A stretch of DNA of 64,000 nucleotides from Salinibacterium sp. UTAS2018 (GTDB lineage: Bacteria > Actinomycetota > Actinomycetes > Actinomycetales > Microbacteriaceae): the NCBI RefSeq assembly GCF_004118935.1, contig NZ_CP035375.1, positions 806,001-870,000 of the forward strand, given 5' to 3'. Of the stretch, positions 26,431 through 34,716 are shown in pieces. The position numbers and the translations under genes were made by a program. The number at the start of each line of letters is the position of its first letter. The first letter of the stretch is position 1. The notes below the pieces were generated by a model. The model had not been told where the DNA came from, did no database searches, and saw nothing but the letters and a program-made list of their open reading frames with translations.

Positions 26431-27311
26431 TAGCCCTTCACCCCTCCGGCCGAGAGACCACTTTGCCAGAAGCGCTGCAAGTACAGGAACGCAATCACCA
26501 ACGGGATAATTGAGACGAACGAGCCGGTGATAACGATGGAGAAGAGCGCTAGAGCGCCACCGCCCGAAGCGCCCGCCTCTTGCCACTGTGCCAGCCCTAC
26601 TGTGAGCGGGTAGAGCTTTGCGTCAGTAAGCATGATGAGCGGAAGGAAGTAGTTATTCCATGTCGCCACCAGTGCAAAAAGAAAGACGGTCACGATTCCC
26701 GGTGCCATTAGCTTCAACGAGACCTGCCAGAAAATTCGAAATTCGCTTGCTCCATCAATTCTGGCCGCCTCAATCAGACTGTCAGGAATCGCATCAGCCG
26801 CATAAACGCGCATCAGAAAAACACCGAACGGACTCACGATAGAGGGCAAGATCACCGCGAGCGGAGTATTAGTTAAGCCAACCGAAGCAAAGAGCAGATA
26901 GCTGGGGATTGCCAGTGCAGTAGCAGGAATCATGACTGCCCCGAGAACACTGCTGAAGATGACCTTCTGCCCCGGGAACCGGTACTTAGCAAAACCATAG
27001 CCAGCGGCGGTCGCGAGCAACGCTGCGCCGACGGCGCTCACTCCCGCATAGAGAGCTGTGTTGTATCCCCAGAGCAGGAATATCCCACCGTCGTAGGTAA
27101 AGACGTTTCCTATGTTCTTGAACAGCTCAATTGAGTTTCCAAACCACAGCCCGAAAGTGGAGAACAAGTCGCCGTTGCTCTTTGTGGAAGCAATAACCAA
27201 CCAGAACAGCGGGAAGAGAAAGTAAGCCACACACGCCCACATGGCAACGGTAAGGATCGTGCTCCGACGCTGAGACGGGTCGAGAGATTTCTTCTTAGTT
27301 TTAGTGCTCAC
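26430..27311 (-). CDS. Sugar ABC transporter permease (MalG/COG0395 type)
   Basis: 293 aa with six transmembrane segments and the EAA loop SLIEAARIDGASEFRIFWQVSLKLMAPGIVTVFLFALVATWNNYFLPLIML typical of carbohydrate uptake CUT1 permeases. Overlaps the partner permease by 4 nt upstream and the AKR start by 1 nt downstream. Works with the MalF-like permease and the binding protein. No ATPase gene is in the operon, so an MsiK-like shared ATPase elsewhere in the genome is inferred, as is common in actinobacteria. Confidence 0.9.
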   Translation of the reverse strand: MSTKTKKKSLDPSQRRSTILTVAMWACVAYFLFPLFWLVIASTKSNGDLFSTFGLWFGNSIELFKNIGNVFTYDGGIFLLWGYNTALYAGVSAVGAALLATAAGYGFAKYRFPGQKVIFSSVLGAVMIPATALAIPSYLLFASVGLTNTPLAVILPSIVSPFGVFLMRVYAADAIPDSLIEAARIDGASEFRIFWQVSLKLMAPGIVTVFLFALVATWNNYFLPLIMLTDAKLYPLTVGLAQWQEAGASGGGALALFSIVITGSFVSIIPLVIAFLYLQRFWQSGLSAGGVKG

Positions 27312-28258
27312 GATGATGCCCCTTCACGGCGCTGGGCCGACAACTGAACGACGTACGACACGATCATGATCACGATTCCTAAGAGGAATGCGAGCGCCGC
27401 CGCGTAGTTCACGTTCTGGTTGATGAATGCGACGTTGTACGCGTACAAGTTCGGAGAGAAGGCCGTACCGATAGCGTTGGGAGCGATCTTGTACAGCAGG
27501 TTGGGCTCATTAAAGAGTTGGAAGCTGCCGATTACCGAGAAGATCACCGTGAGCATGATTGCGGGCCGGATAGCAGGAATCTTGATACTCCAGGCGATGC
27601 GCAGCTGTCCGGCTCCGTCCACCTGGGCGGCTTCGTAGAGCTCTGCCGGCACGCTGCGCAGCGCAGCGAACATAATGATCATGTTGTACCCGACAAACTG
27701 CCAAATCACGATGTTCATTATCGAAGGGATTACGGTCTCCGAGGAGAGAAAGTCAAGAGTTCCGAGGCCCAAGCCACGAGAAACCTGGCTGATCGGCCCG
27801 AAGTCTTTACCGTACAAATAACCCCACATGAGCGCGGCCACTACGCCGGGCACTGCGTACGGCACGAACACGGCGAGACGTACGAAACGACTTCCGCGCA
27901 CGCGTCCGCTGTCGAGAGCAAGCGCAATAATGAGCGAGAGCAACAGCATGATCGGCACTTGGATGAGCAGGAAAAGCCCCATACGTCCGATGCTTGCGAG
28001 GAAAGCGGGGTCCGCGACTGCCTGCACGTAGTTGTCGAACGCGACGAAGACCGTGCCGCCGATGAGTTGGGTCTTGAAGAGGCTCAAGTAGCCGGAATAG
28101 ACAAGAGGGACAACAAACAAGCTGAGGAATGCCAGAACAAAAGGTCCGACAAAGAAGTACGCTGCAATATTTTTGGAGCGCTGGCTGGGACTGACCCGTT
28201 TACGGGATGTCGATTTCTGCCCCGTAGCGCTGGTGCGCCGGGTGGTGGTCATGCTCAC
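27308..28258 (-). CDS. Sugar ABC transporter permease (MalF/COG1175 type)
   Basis: 316 aa. An N-terminal cytoplasmic basic stretch (RRTSATGQKSTSRKRVSPSQRSK) precedes six transmembrane helices. The EAA loop is VPAELYEAAQVDGAGQLRIAWSIKIPAIRPAIML. First of the two permeases, separated from the binding-protein gene by 71 nt containing a strong hairpin. Typical CUT1 organisation: binding protein, MalF-like, MalG-like. Confidence 0.9.
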   Translation of the reverse strand: MSMTTTRRTSATGQKSTSRKRVSPSQRSKNIAAYFFVGPFVLAFLSLFVVPLVYSGYLSLFKTQLIGGTVFVAFDNYVQAVADPAFLASIGRMGLFLLIQVPIMLLLSLIIALALDSGRVRGSRFVRLAVFVPYAVPGVVAALMWGYLYGKDFGPISQVSRGLGLGTLDFLSSETVIPSIMNIVIWQFVGYNMIIMFAALRSVPAELYEAAQVDGAGQLRIAWSIKIPAIRPAIMLTVIFSVIGSFQLFNEPNLLYKIAPNAIGTAFSPNLYAYNVAFINQNVNYAAALAFLLGIVIMIVSYVVQLSAQRREGASS

Positions 28259-28287
28259 GGCTTCTCCTTTGGATCCAGTGAGGTGCC

Positions 28288-28317
28288 GTGGCGGCCCGGC
28301 CTGAACCGAGCCGCCAC
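28288..28317 (-). terminator. Intercistronic hairpin between binding-protein and permease genes
   Basis: GTGGCGGC and GCCGCCAC form a perfect 8-bp stem around a 14-nt loop. There is no U-tract, so it is more likely a 3'-end stabiliser that lets the binding protein be made in excess of the permeases than a full terminator. Confidence 0.55.
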
Positions 28318-28329
28318 AGCAATGGGGCG

Positions 28330-29673
28330 TTACTTAACAGTGAAGCCCTGATCGGTGCCGAACGTGACGACCGCGTCCTGCCAGGCGTCGAGTCCTGCAG
28401 TGAGGTCTCCGCGATCGGCGATGGCCGATCCCAGCGTCTCGTTAAAGCTGGAGTACACGAAGTCCATATACGGCAGCCACTGGAAGTCCGGGTCAACGGT
28501 CGGTGCGATTTCCGCAAAGAGCTTATTGACCTGCTGGCCGCTATAGAATTCAGGCGCCTGGTCGGAGAAATCAGCCGACTCGAGAGTTGAAATCAACGGC
28601 GGGAACAATGACTGCTCTAACGCGAGCAGGCGTGACGATTCCTCGTCGTGGTTGATGAACTCAGCCAGCTTGTACGCTGCAATCGGGTTCTTGCTCTCGG
28701 CCATGACAGCGTCAGATGCTCCACCCCAGAATCCAGATGCGGGATTCTCTGTGTCGTACTGCGGCAGCTCGGATACGCCCCAGTTACCTGAGGTATTGGC
28801 GATTGCGCCCTCGAGGAACGTCGGACCCCATGCTGCACCCAGCCAGCTCGCGTACTTGCCCTTGGCGAGACTCTGGAACCAGTTGTCGGTGAAGTCGGGC
28901 TCGACGGAGACTAGGTCCTCGTCGATGAGCTCCTGCCAGTAGGCCATGACCTCTTTCGCTTCAGCACTGTTCAAGTCGACGCCGACTGTCTCGTCGCCGT
29001 CATAGCTAAACGGCTTAGCGCCTGCCTGCCACAAAAGCCCTACCAATTGACCCGGGTTGTTACCGGGGAAGTTGGTGATGTAGGAGCCCGTCTTGTCCTT
29101 GATAGTGCGCGCAGCGACCGCATACTCATCCCACGTCGCGGGTGGTGTTACGCCTGCCTCGGCATAGATGTCCGTGCGATAGAGGTTTCCCATGGGACCG
29201 AAATCCTGTGGGATGCCGTAGACCGCGCCCTCGGAGGAAACTTGGCCCCACACTGACGAAACATAGTCGTCTGCGATGGCATCTGCTCCATAGGGTGCCA
29301 GATCCAGCAAGTCATTCTGGAACGAAGAAATGTACTGATATTCCATCTGTACGACGTCGGGTACCTCACCGGACTTTACGGCGGTACGGAGCTTTGTGTA
29401 ATGGGAGAGACCCTGGCCGACGTTCGAAAGCTCCACCTTGATGTTGGGGTATGCCTCTTCAAACAAGTCGATCTCGGCCTGAATTTCGGGAACCCAAGAC
29501 CACATAGTGAGTGTGGTCGGTGTGTTCATCGCTTCGTCAATTTGAGCCTGCGTGATCGGCTCGGTCAGGGCATCAGGTGCTGACCCCTCGGCCGAGCAGC
29601 CAGTGAGCAGCAGAGCTGCTGCCGCGGCACCCGCCACCAGTTTCGTCGCTGCGTTGAGACGGAACATTCTCAT
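28330..29673 (-). CDS. Sugar ABC transporter substrate-binding lipoprotein (COG1653)
   Basis: 447 aa from ATG 29673 (SD AAGGA 4 nt upstream; ATG 29667 is nearly as good). The signal peptide ends in lipobox LLLTGCSAEG, so it is a membrane-anchored extracellular protein. The body (TLTMWSWVPEIQAEIDLFEEAYPNIKVELSNVGQG; VYGIPQDFGPMGNLYRTDIYAEAGVTPPATWDEYA) matches family-1 carbohydrate-binding proteins. It follows the GH42 gene by 35 nt. The ligand is presumably a galactose-containing oligosaccharide, inferred from that neighbour only. Confidence 0.9.
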   Translation of the reverse strand: MRMFRLNAATKLVAGAAAAALLLTGCSAEGSAPDALTEPITQAQIDEAMNTPTTLTMWSWVPEIQAEIDLFEEAYPNIKVELSNVGQGLSHYTKLRTAVKSGEVPDVVQMEYQYISSFQNDLLDLAPYGADAIADDYVSSVWGQVSSEGAVYGIPQDFGPMGNLYRTDIYAEAGVTPPATWDEYAVAARTIKDKTGSYITNFPGNNPGQLVGLLWQAGAKPFSYDGDETVGVDLNSAEAKEVMAYWQELIDEDLVSVEPDFTDNWFQSLAKGKYASWLGAAWGPTFLEGAIANTSGNWGVSELPQYDTENPASGFWGGASDAVMAESKNPIAAYKLAEFINHDEESSRLLALEQSLFPPLISTLESADFSDQAPEFYSGQQVNKLFAEIAPTVDPDFQWLPYMDFVYSSFNETLGSAIADRGDLTAGLDAWQDAVVTFGTDQGFTVK

Positions 29674-29708
29674 TTTTTCCTTTCCTTGGGCAACCGGGAT
29701 CGGTTGCG

Positions 29709-31841
29709 CTAAGCTCCCGCATTCCCGACCAGTATCCGTACGGACCATGGCTCGAGAATGAGGACAGATGATTCGGCGATCGAGTCTCCACCGATAAGGT
29801 CGCGCAGAGGCCCGTCAGCCGGTGTGGTGGCATTCGCGACCTCCGGCGTCCAGTTGTGCACGAACCACACTCGCTCCCCGGCGTCATTGATACCCGAGGA
29901 GACATTCACGCCAACACCTAAGTCACTCCAGACTGAGGAAATCGGCGTTGGTGAAAACCAACGGCCGAGGTCTTTGCCGAGAACCGCGTTGGGCACCGTG
30001 CCTACGACGGTTACACGACCGGCACCGCTTTGTGCGCTCGTCATCGCGGCGAAACGGCCGAAACTGTGGTGCACATAGCCGAGCATTACGTCTGCTCCGT
30101 TCGGAGTGAGACCTTCGATCCATCGAGTGGCTTCGGCGCCCGGCGACAGCAAAAAACTAGGCGCGGTGACGTCGACAGTTTTTACTGCGATACTCGCATC
30201 GATATTGGAGAATTCATCGTAGGACGCGCCCGCTACGTCAGCGAGCATCGGCGGGGCTACGGCCATTCGTGCACGTGCCTCTTCATCGCCGTACGCCGTT
30301 CGAGGCCCAATGACAAGGTGCCCTCCACTCTCGGTGTAAGCGAGCAGTCGCTCGAGAGCATCGTCGCTGGCAGCGTACAAACCAGGAACAACGAGCACCG
30401 GGAAACGCTTGACGAACGTGTCGATGTCGCAGTCTAAGAATTGCGACACATTGACAATTCGTGCTTGCGCACCCGATTCGATAACGCCGCGATAGAACGC
30501 ATTAAAGATTGTTGGGTACGATCCGCGATCGGGCTTATGATCTTCCGTCGCTAGCGGCGGGAAGAATTCGAGGGCCCACTTACTCTCAGTCGAGTACAGA
30601 AAAGCGACATCCGCGTCAGGCGTGTAACCGCTCATCGCCGGCCCGATCGCACGGAGTTTAGCGCCAAGCTCGGCGATCTCGTTGTACACGCGACCTGGCT
30701 TTTGGCTGTGAGGCAAAATGCCAACCCAGTAAGTTTCGGTCCCAAAGTGCAAAGTGTGCCAGTGCCAGTATTCGATCATGCTGGCCCCACGCGCAACTAG
30801 AGCGAGAGCGGCCTGGGCGAGCTGACCCGGGTAGGGTGGATAATTTTGTTCGGATCCGCCGATGGCACCTGCGTTAGTCTCGGTGACGAGAAAGCGCTCT
30901 TGGCGCGATGCGAACATACGGTCGGCTTGATTAGTAAGACCCCATACGCTGTTGCTCGCCCACGATTGGCGCGGTTCAATGATGCTCGTGGCATCAAGGC
31001 CATCCTGCATTTCGTAATAAGGGTTGCCCGCCGTAATGTCGAGCACCTTGGTGAGCTCTTCATCGTTCACCGCGGGGCGAGGGTACGCGATGCAGGTGGT
31101 GACGAACTGAGCGTCGTCGGCATACTCGCGCACAATGTCAGCTTGCCAACCGATGAAGTTTGTCGTGAGCTCCGCTTGGTAGGTTCGCCATGCAAGATCG
31201 TATTGCGGCAACGTATTACCGTCGGGAACCCAGAGCTGATTCCACTCGCTGATGCGGTGTGACCAGTAGACGAGGCCCCACTCGTGGTTGAGGGTGTCGG
31301 TGTCGCCGTAGCGTGCTTTTAGCCACTGCACGAAGCCCGCGAAGGTACCGGGGTTGTGAAAGAGCTCGAGGCCGGGCTCGTTGTCGACCTGATAGCCGAT
31401 CACGGCAGGGTGGCTCGAGTAACGACCAACAACCGCACGAATGATGCGTTCTGCGTATGTTCGGAACAGCGGGCTCGAGTAGTCAACTTCCTGACGACCG
31501 CCCCAGCTCAGAGGGGTTCCCGTTGCGGAATGAGCCAGGAGCTCTGGATGCTTCGTCTGAAGCCACGGAGGCAGCGCGTAAGTCGGGGTGCCGAGGATGA
31601 CGTGAATTCCACGCGCGTGCGCACCGTCAAGAATTGGCTCAAGCCACTCAAGGTTGAAGGTGTTGTCTTCGGGTTCCCACGTGGACCACACTGACTCTCC
31701 AACACGGATGACGCTGAAGTTCGCCTGCTGCATGAGATCAAGATCGAGGTCAAGCCGCTCGATCGTTTGGTACTCGTTGTAGTACGCAGCGCCGAAAAGA
31801 ATGAGGTCTTTGTCGACATTGCGGGCGTCATTGCGTGTCAC
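29709..31841 (-). CDS. Glycoside hydrolase family 42 beta-galactosidase
   Basis: 710 aa from GTG 31841 (GGAG 9 nt upstream). The TIM-barrel domain starts LILFGAAYYNEYQTIERLDLDLDLMQQANFSVIRVGESVWSTWEPEDNTF. The acid/base Glu is E155 in GYQVDNEPG and the nucleophile is E321 in FLVTETNAG. The trimerisation/Rossmann-like domain and a C-terminal beta domain follow. No signal peptide: a cytoplasmic enzyme that cleaves imported oligosaccharides. GH42 enzymes act on beta-galactosides, and some on alpha-L-arabinopyranosides, so the released sugar is galactose or arabinose. First structural gene of the operon, directly after the operators. Confidence 0.92.
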   Translation of the reverse strand: MTRNDARNVDKDLILFGAAYYNEYQTIERLDLDLDLMQQANFSVIRVGESVWSTWEPEDNTFNLEWLEPILDGAHARGIHVILGTPTYALPPWLQTKHPELLAHSATGTPLSWGGRQEVDYSSPLFRTYAERIIRAVVGRYSSHPAVIGYQVDNEPGLELFHNPGTFAGFVQWLKARYGDTDTLNHEWGLVYWSHRISEWNQLWVPDGNTLPQYDLAWRTYQAELTTNFIGWQADIVREYADDAQFVTTCIAYPRPAVNDEELTKVLDITAGNPYYEMQDGLDATSIIEPRQSWASNSVWGLTNQADRMFASRQERFLVTETNAGAIGGSEQNYPPYPGQLAQAALALVARGASMIEYWHWHTLHFGTETYWVGILPHSQKPGRVYNEIAELGAKLRAIGPAMSGYTPDADVAFLYSTESKWALEFFPPLATEDHKPDRGSYPTIFNAFYRGVIESGAQARIVNVSQFLDCDIDTFVKRFPVLVVPGLYAASDDALERLLAYTESGGHLVIGPRTAYGDEEARARMAVAPPMLADVAGASYDEFSNIDASIAVKTVDVTAPSFLLSPGAEATRWIEGLTPNGADVMLGYVHHSFGRFAAMTSAQSGAGRVTVVGTVPNAVLGKDLGRWFSPTPISSVWSDLGVGVNVSSGINDAGERVWFVHNWTPEVANATTPADGPLRDLIGGDSIAESSVLILEPWSVRILVGNAGA

Positions 31842-31876
31842 TGAGAATACTCCATTGTTGTTCGCGATCCCCGGTT

Positions 31877-31890
31877 TGTTACCGGAAACA
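31877..31890. promoter_or_regulatory. LacI-type operator O1
   Basis: TGTTACCGGAAACA, a palindrome around a central CG except for one base pair, as expected for LacI-family operators. An identical copy lies 42 bp away. It overlaps the likely -10 of the GH42 operon. Confidence 0.75.
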
Positions 31891-31916
31891 TTGGCACAAC
31901 GACGAAGCTACAGCAA
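31888..31916 (-). promoter_or_regulatory. Candidate promoter of the sugar operon
   Basis: On the minus strand -35 TTGCTG (31916-31911) and -10 CAATGT (31893-31888) are separated by 17 nt. It lies between the two operators, with the -10 entering O1. The -10 is a weak match. Confidence 0.4.
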
Positions 31917-31918
31917 AA

Positions 31919-31932
31919 TGTTACCGGAAACA
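31919..31932. promoter_or_regulatory. LacI-type operator O2
   Basis: Second identical TGTTACCGGAAACA. Centre-to-centre distance to O1 is 42 bp, about four helical turns, suited to cooperative or looped repressor binding. Confidence 0.75.
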
Positions 31933-32029
31933 AGCATGGTTTCAGAGTCGGGAAAAAGTCACGCCTAAACACATGCCGCGACGCCCCTCTGACACCGGAA
32001 CCGGGCGCGTCGTTAGCTGTAAAGCGAAG

Positions 32030-33079
32030 CTAGGCGACGGGGGCGCGAGCTGTTGACGAGCGCAGAACAAGGTCGGCCGACACGTAATCTTCGCGAACGG
32101 GCGCCTCAGAATTATGAATCATCGAGAGCAGCATGTCGATGCTGTACTTGCCTTGCATATCGAAATGCGTCTGAACCGTCGTGAGGGGGGGTAGAAAAAA
32201 TTCTGACTCCGGAATGTCGTCAAAACCGACGACGCTCATGTCATCCGGCACCGCGACACCTCGCTCAATGAGCGCACGCACAACCCCAAGGGCGACCTGA
32301 TCATTGGTCGCTACAATCGCGGTGACCCCTCGGTCAAGAGGCATCTGTCGCGCAAGCTTGTAGCCAGAGGCGGCCGACCAATCCGTGTGAAGTGAGTCGA
32401 GCGGTTCGAGACCTCGGTGCAGCATCGCTCGGCGATAAGCATTCACACGATTAAGCGACGCGATCCAACTTGGCGGCCCGGCAATATTCAGGATCGTCGT
32501 GTGGCCCTGATCCACAAGATGGTCTACTAACTTTCGCGTGCCAACCGCGTTCAAACTCTCGTGCTCGGCACCAAGTTCATCTTCACGCTCAGTCTCAATG
32601 TAGAGAGGCACACCGAAATCCGCAGCTTCCAGCGCCTCACGCACGCGGTCGGTCGGAGCGCTTGCGATCACCCCCGCCAAGTTCTGTTGATACATCTCGT
32701 TGATTGCGTTCTGGGTCGCCTCGTCATCAGAGGGGAAAAGCGTGACAAGATCCAGCATGTAGCCGGCGTCACGTGCACGGCGGCTCGCTCCCTGCATGAT
32801 CTGGCTTGGCCCGACCTCTAGCATTTCGTAAGCGAAAGCGCCGATACGGAGGGAGCGGTTGGTCGCAAGAGTTCGCGCAGCTTGGTTGGGGCGGTAGTTC
32901 AGCTCCGCGAGAGCCAGTTCAACGCGCTCGCGAGTTTCGGGTCGAATTCCCGGATACTTGCGAAGGTACCGCGACACCGTCTGGTGGGAGACCTTTGCTC
33001 GCGCAGCGACGTCATAAATAGTGGCTGCGCGCGACAGCTTTGAGGTACCGTCCTCGTCCGTTGCAACTCGCGTAGACAT
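32030..33079 (-). CDS. LacI-family transcriptional regulator
   Basis: 349 aa from ATG 33079, chosen because GAGGAG lies 4-5 nt upstream; the frame is open to 33136. The helix-turn-helix and hinge read ATIYDVAARAKVSHQTVSRYLRKYPGIRPETRERVELALAELNYRPNQAARTLAT. The periplasmic-binding-like effector domain follows (VVGFDDIPESEFFLPPLTTVQTHFDMQGKYSIDMLLSMI). It lies upstream of and co-oriented with the GH42 operon, with a 188-bp gap containing two identical operators. Expected to repress the operon until a sugar ligand binds. Confidence 0.9.
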   Translation of the reverse strand: MSTRVATDEDGTSKLSRAATIYDVAARAKVSHQTVSRYLRKYPGIRPETRERVELALAELNYRPNQAARTLATNRSLRIGAFAYEMLEVGPSQIMQGASRRARDAGYMLDLVTLFPSDDEATQNAINEMYQQNLAGVIASAPTDRVREALEAADFGVPLYIETEREDELGAEHESLNAVGTRKLVDHLVDQGHTTILNIAGPPSWIASLNRVNAYRRAMLHRGLEPLDSLHTDWSAASGYKLARQMPLDRGVTAIVATNDQVALGVVRALIERGVAVPDDMSVVGFDDIPESEFFLPPLTTVQTHFDMQGKYSIDMLLSMIHNSEAPVREDYVSADLVLRSSTARAPVA

Positions 33080-33495
33080 ACTGCTCCTCACTTCGGGATC
33101 TGCAGAACCCGCTAGGGGCGCAGTTACACCAACCATAGAACTTTCCGGGGAAATATTTGCCGTAACTGCTCAAATCCTCGTGCCACCGCCGTCTCCGACA
33201 CAGCGCCCAGCGCATCACATAAGCGCATTTCACAGTAGGACTCGCCACGAAACGCGTGCACCTCATCGGCATCGCGTGGTGGTGCCCTCTCGCCACAGCA
33301 GAACTATCGCTTGCCTATCCACCACATTTTTCGGAGTCGAACACCGACGCCGTTCCTCAGATCGAGAGATCGCCGGACAGCCGCGACACGCTCGGGCATG
33401 ATGAAGTTAAGAGCCTACGATCTCTCTGGATCCTTCGTCGCCGTGCGTTGTATGCACCCCGACGAACGGCACTCTAGAAAGCACGTAGACACAAC
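33080..33495. other. Region upstream of lacI without a recognised gene
   Basis: About 415 bp between the lacI start and the tRNA terminator. It holds a 12-bp inverted repeat, TTTCCGGGGAAA, near 33141-33152, which loosely resembles the LacI operators (CCGG core) and may serve lacI itself. Short open frames here have no recognisable similarity. Confidence 0.4.
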
Positions 33496-33529
33496 GAAAA
33501 AGCCCCGCAATCTTTACGATTGCGGGGCT
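33496..33529 (-). terminator. Rho-independent terminator of tRNA-Ala
   Basis: 12-bp perfect stem (33501-33512 with 33518-33529, five-base loop) followed on the minus strand by a run of T. It sits directly after the tRNA 3' end. Confidence 0.9.
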
Positions 33530-33532
33530 AAA

Positions 33533-33609
33533 TGGTGGATCCAAGGGGATTCGAACCCCTGACCCCCTGCATGCCATGCAGGTGCGCTACCGGGCTGCGC
33601 CATGGACCC
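33533..33609 (-). tRNA. tRNA-Ala (GGC anticodon), CCA encoded
   Basis: Full cloverleaf on the minus strand: acceptor GGGTCCA/TGGATCC including the G3-U70 wobble that identifies alanine tRNAs; D arm GCGC...GCGC; anticodon stem CCTGC/GCAGG with loop ATGGCAT (anticodon GGC); T arm AGGGG TTCGAAT CCCCT; discriminator A and encoded CCA at 33533-33535. Its 3' end faces the sugar operon. Confidence 0.95.
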
Positions 33610-33716
33610 ATTGTTTTGTTTCCGTGTAGAAAACGCAACTTGACAAGATTACTACACGCTCGGCGTATCCAAAACCATCTGAGCGAATACCGACCGAAAG
33701 TGCGCGAAATATTGGG

Positions 33717-33765
33717 GAAAAGCCGAAGGGCGGCCAGCATCCGTGAGGATGGTGACCGCCCTTCG
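33717..33765 (-). terminator. Terminator after metQ
   Basis: 10-bp stem 33724-33733/33756-33765 with an inner CATCC/GGATG stem, followed on the minus strand by TTTT. It closes the MetNIQ operon before the tRNA gene. Confidence 0.75.
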
Positions 33766-33816
33766 TTCGCCTGAGCGAACGGTGGTGTTGCCCGCGTCGC
33801 TTAGCCGCGTCGTCGC

Positions 33817-34644
33817 TTAGGAAACGGGGATGACGAGTCCGTTGTAGAAGTCGTTGATGTACGCCTTCGTCTCGTCAGAGGTCAACAGCTCATAAAGCTC
33901 GGTGACGCGCGGGTCGCTCTTGAGCTCGTCGCGCGTGGCGAGGATGTTGTAGTACTCGCTGGAGGTGCCCTCGGTGACCAACTGCAGGTCACCCGAGAGG
34001 CCAGCAGCGCCGGCGTAGTTGAAGTTCACGATCGCCGCATCCTGGTCATCAAGAGCGGACGGCAGGCTTGCTGCGTCGATCTCGATGAAGTTGTAATCGT
34101 TGGGGTTGGCGGTGATGTCCGACACGGTTGACGGGGCATCCGTGGTTTCGATGAGTCCGGCATCCGCGAGCAGCAGCAGCGCGCGGCCCTCGTTGCTGGC
34201 ATCGTTCGGCAGAGCGATCTTGGCGCCATCCGGCAGGTCAGCGAGCTCGTCAACGGTCTTCGAGTACAGCGCCAGCGGCGGGAGGTACACCTGACCGACA
34301 ACGGCGAGAGTGTCACCGGTGTTCTCGTTGTAGAGATCGAGGAACGGCGCGTGCTGGAATAGGTTGACGTCGATGCTGCCCTCGCTCAGCGCGGGGTTCG
34401 GCGTCGTGTAGTCGGTGAACTCCACGATGTCGAGTTCGAGGCCTGCAGCCTCAGCCTGGCCACTGTCGACGACGAACTGAACGATCTCGCCGGCGGGCGT
34501 TGCCGTAGCGCCGACGGTCAGCGAACCGAGCGTGCCATCAGTCGGTGCAGCTTCCTCAGCGGGAGCCGAGCATCCGGCCAAGGTCAGAGCGAGCACACCA
34601 GCGGCGGCAACAGTAGAGAGCGAGAAGAACTTAGAGCGTGACAT
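33817..34644 (-). CDS. metQ: MetQ/NlpA-family methionine-binding lipoprotein
   Basis: 275 aa with lipobox LTLAGCSAPA near residue 25. Core motifs of the NlpA family are present: LTVGATATPAGEIVQFV, YTTPNPALSEGSIDVNLFQHAPFLD, KIALPNDASNEGRALLLLADAGLI, and NFNYAGAAGL. It binds D/L-methionine outside the membrane for the MetNI transporter encoded just upstream in the operon. Good Shine-Dalgarno (AAAGGA). Last gene of the operon, followed by a terminator hairpin. Confidence 0.9.
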   Translation of the reverse strand: MSRSKFFSLSTVAAAGVLALTLAGCSAPAEEAAPTDGTLGSLTVGATATPAGEIVQFVVDSGQAEAAGLELDIVEFTDYTTPNPALSEGSIDVNLFQHAPFLDLYNENTGDTLAVVGQVYLPPLALYSKTVDELADLPDGAKIALPNDASNEGRALLLLADAGLIETTDAPSTVSDITANPNDYNFIEIDAASLPSALDDQDAAIVNFNYAGAAGLSGDLQLVTEGTSSEYYNILATRDELKSDPRVTELYELLTSDETKAYINDFYNGLVIPVS

Positions 34645-34716
34645 AACGAATCCTTTGGTGAAGGGTGAAACAACTGAGATGAGTGAGAACTACGTGGGGG
34701 TCAGCCGCCGACTGCG

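Noticed and set aside
33256..33562. Small plus-strand open frames upstream of lacI as integrase remnants
   Set aside because: No integrase motifs (R..HxxR..Y) are seen, and part of the frame runs into the tRNA and its terminator.
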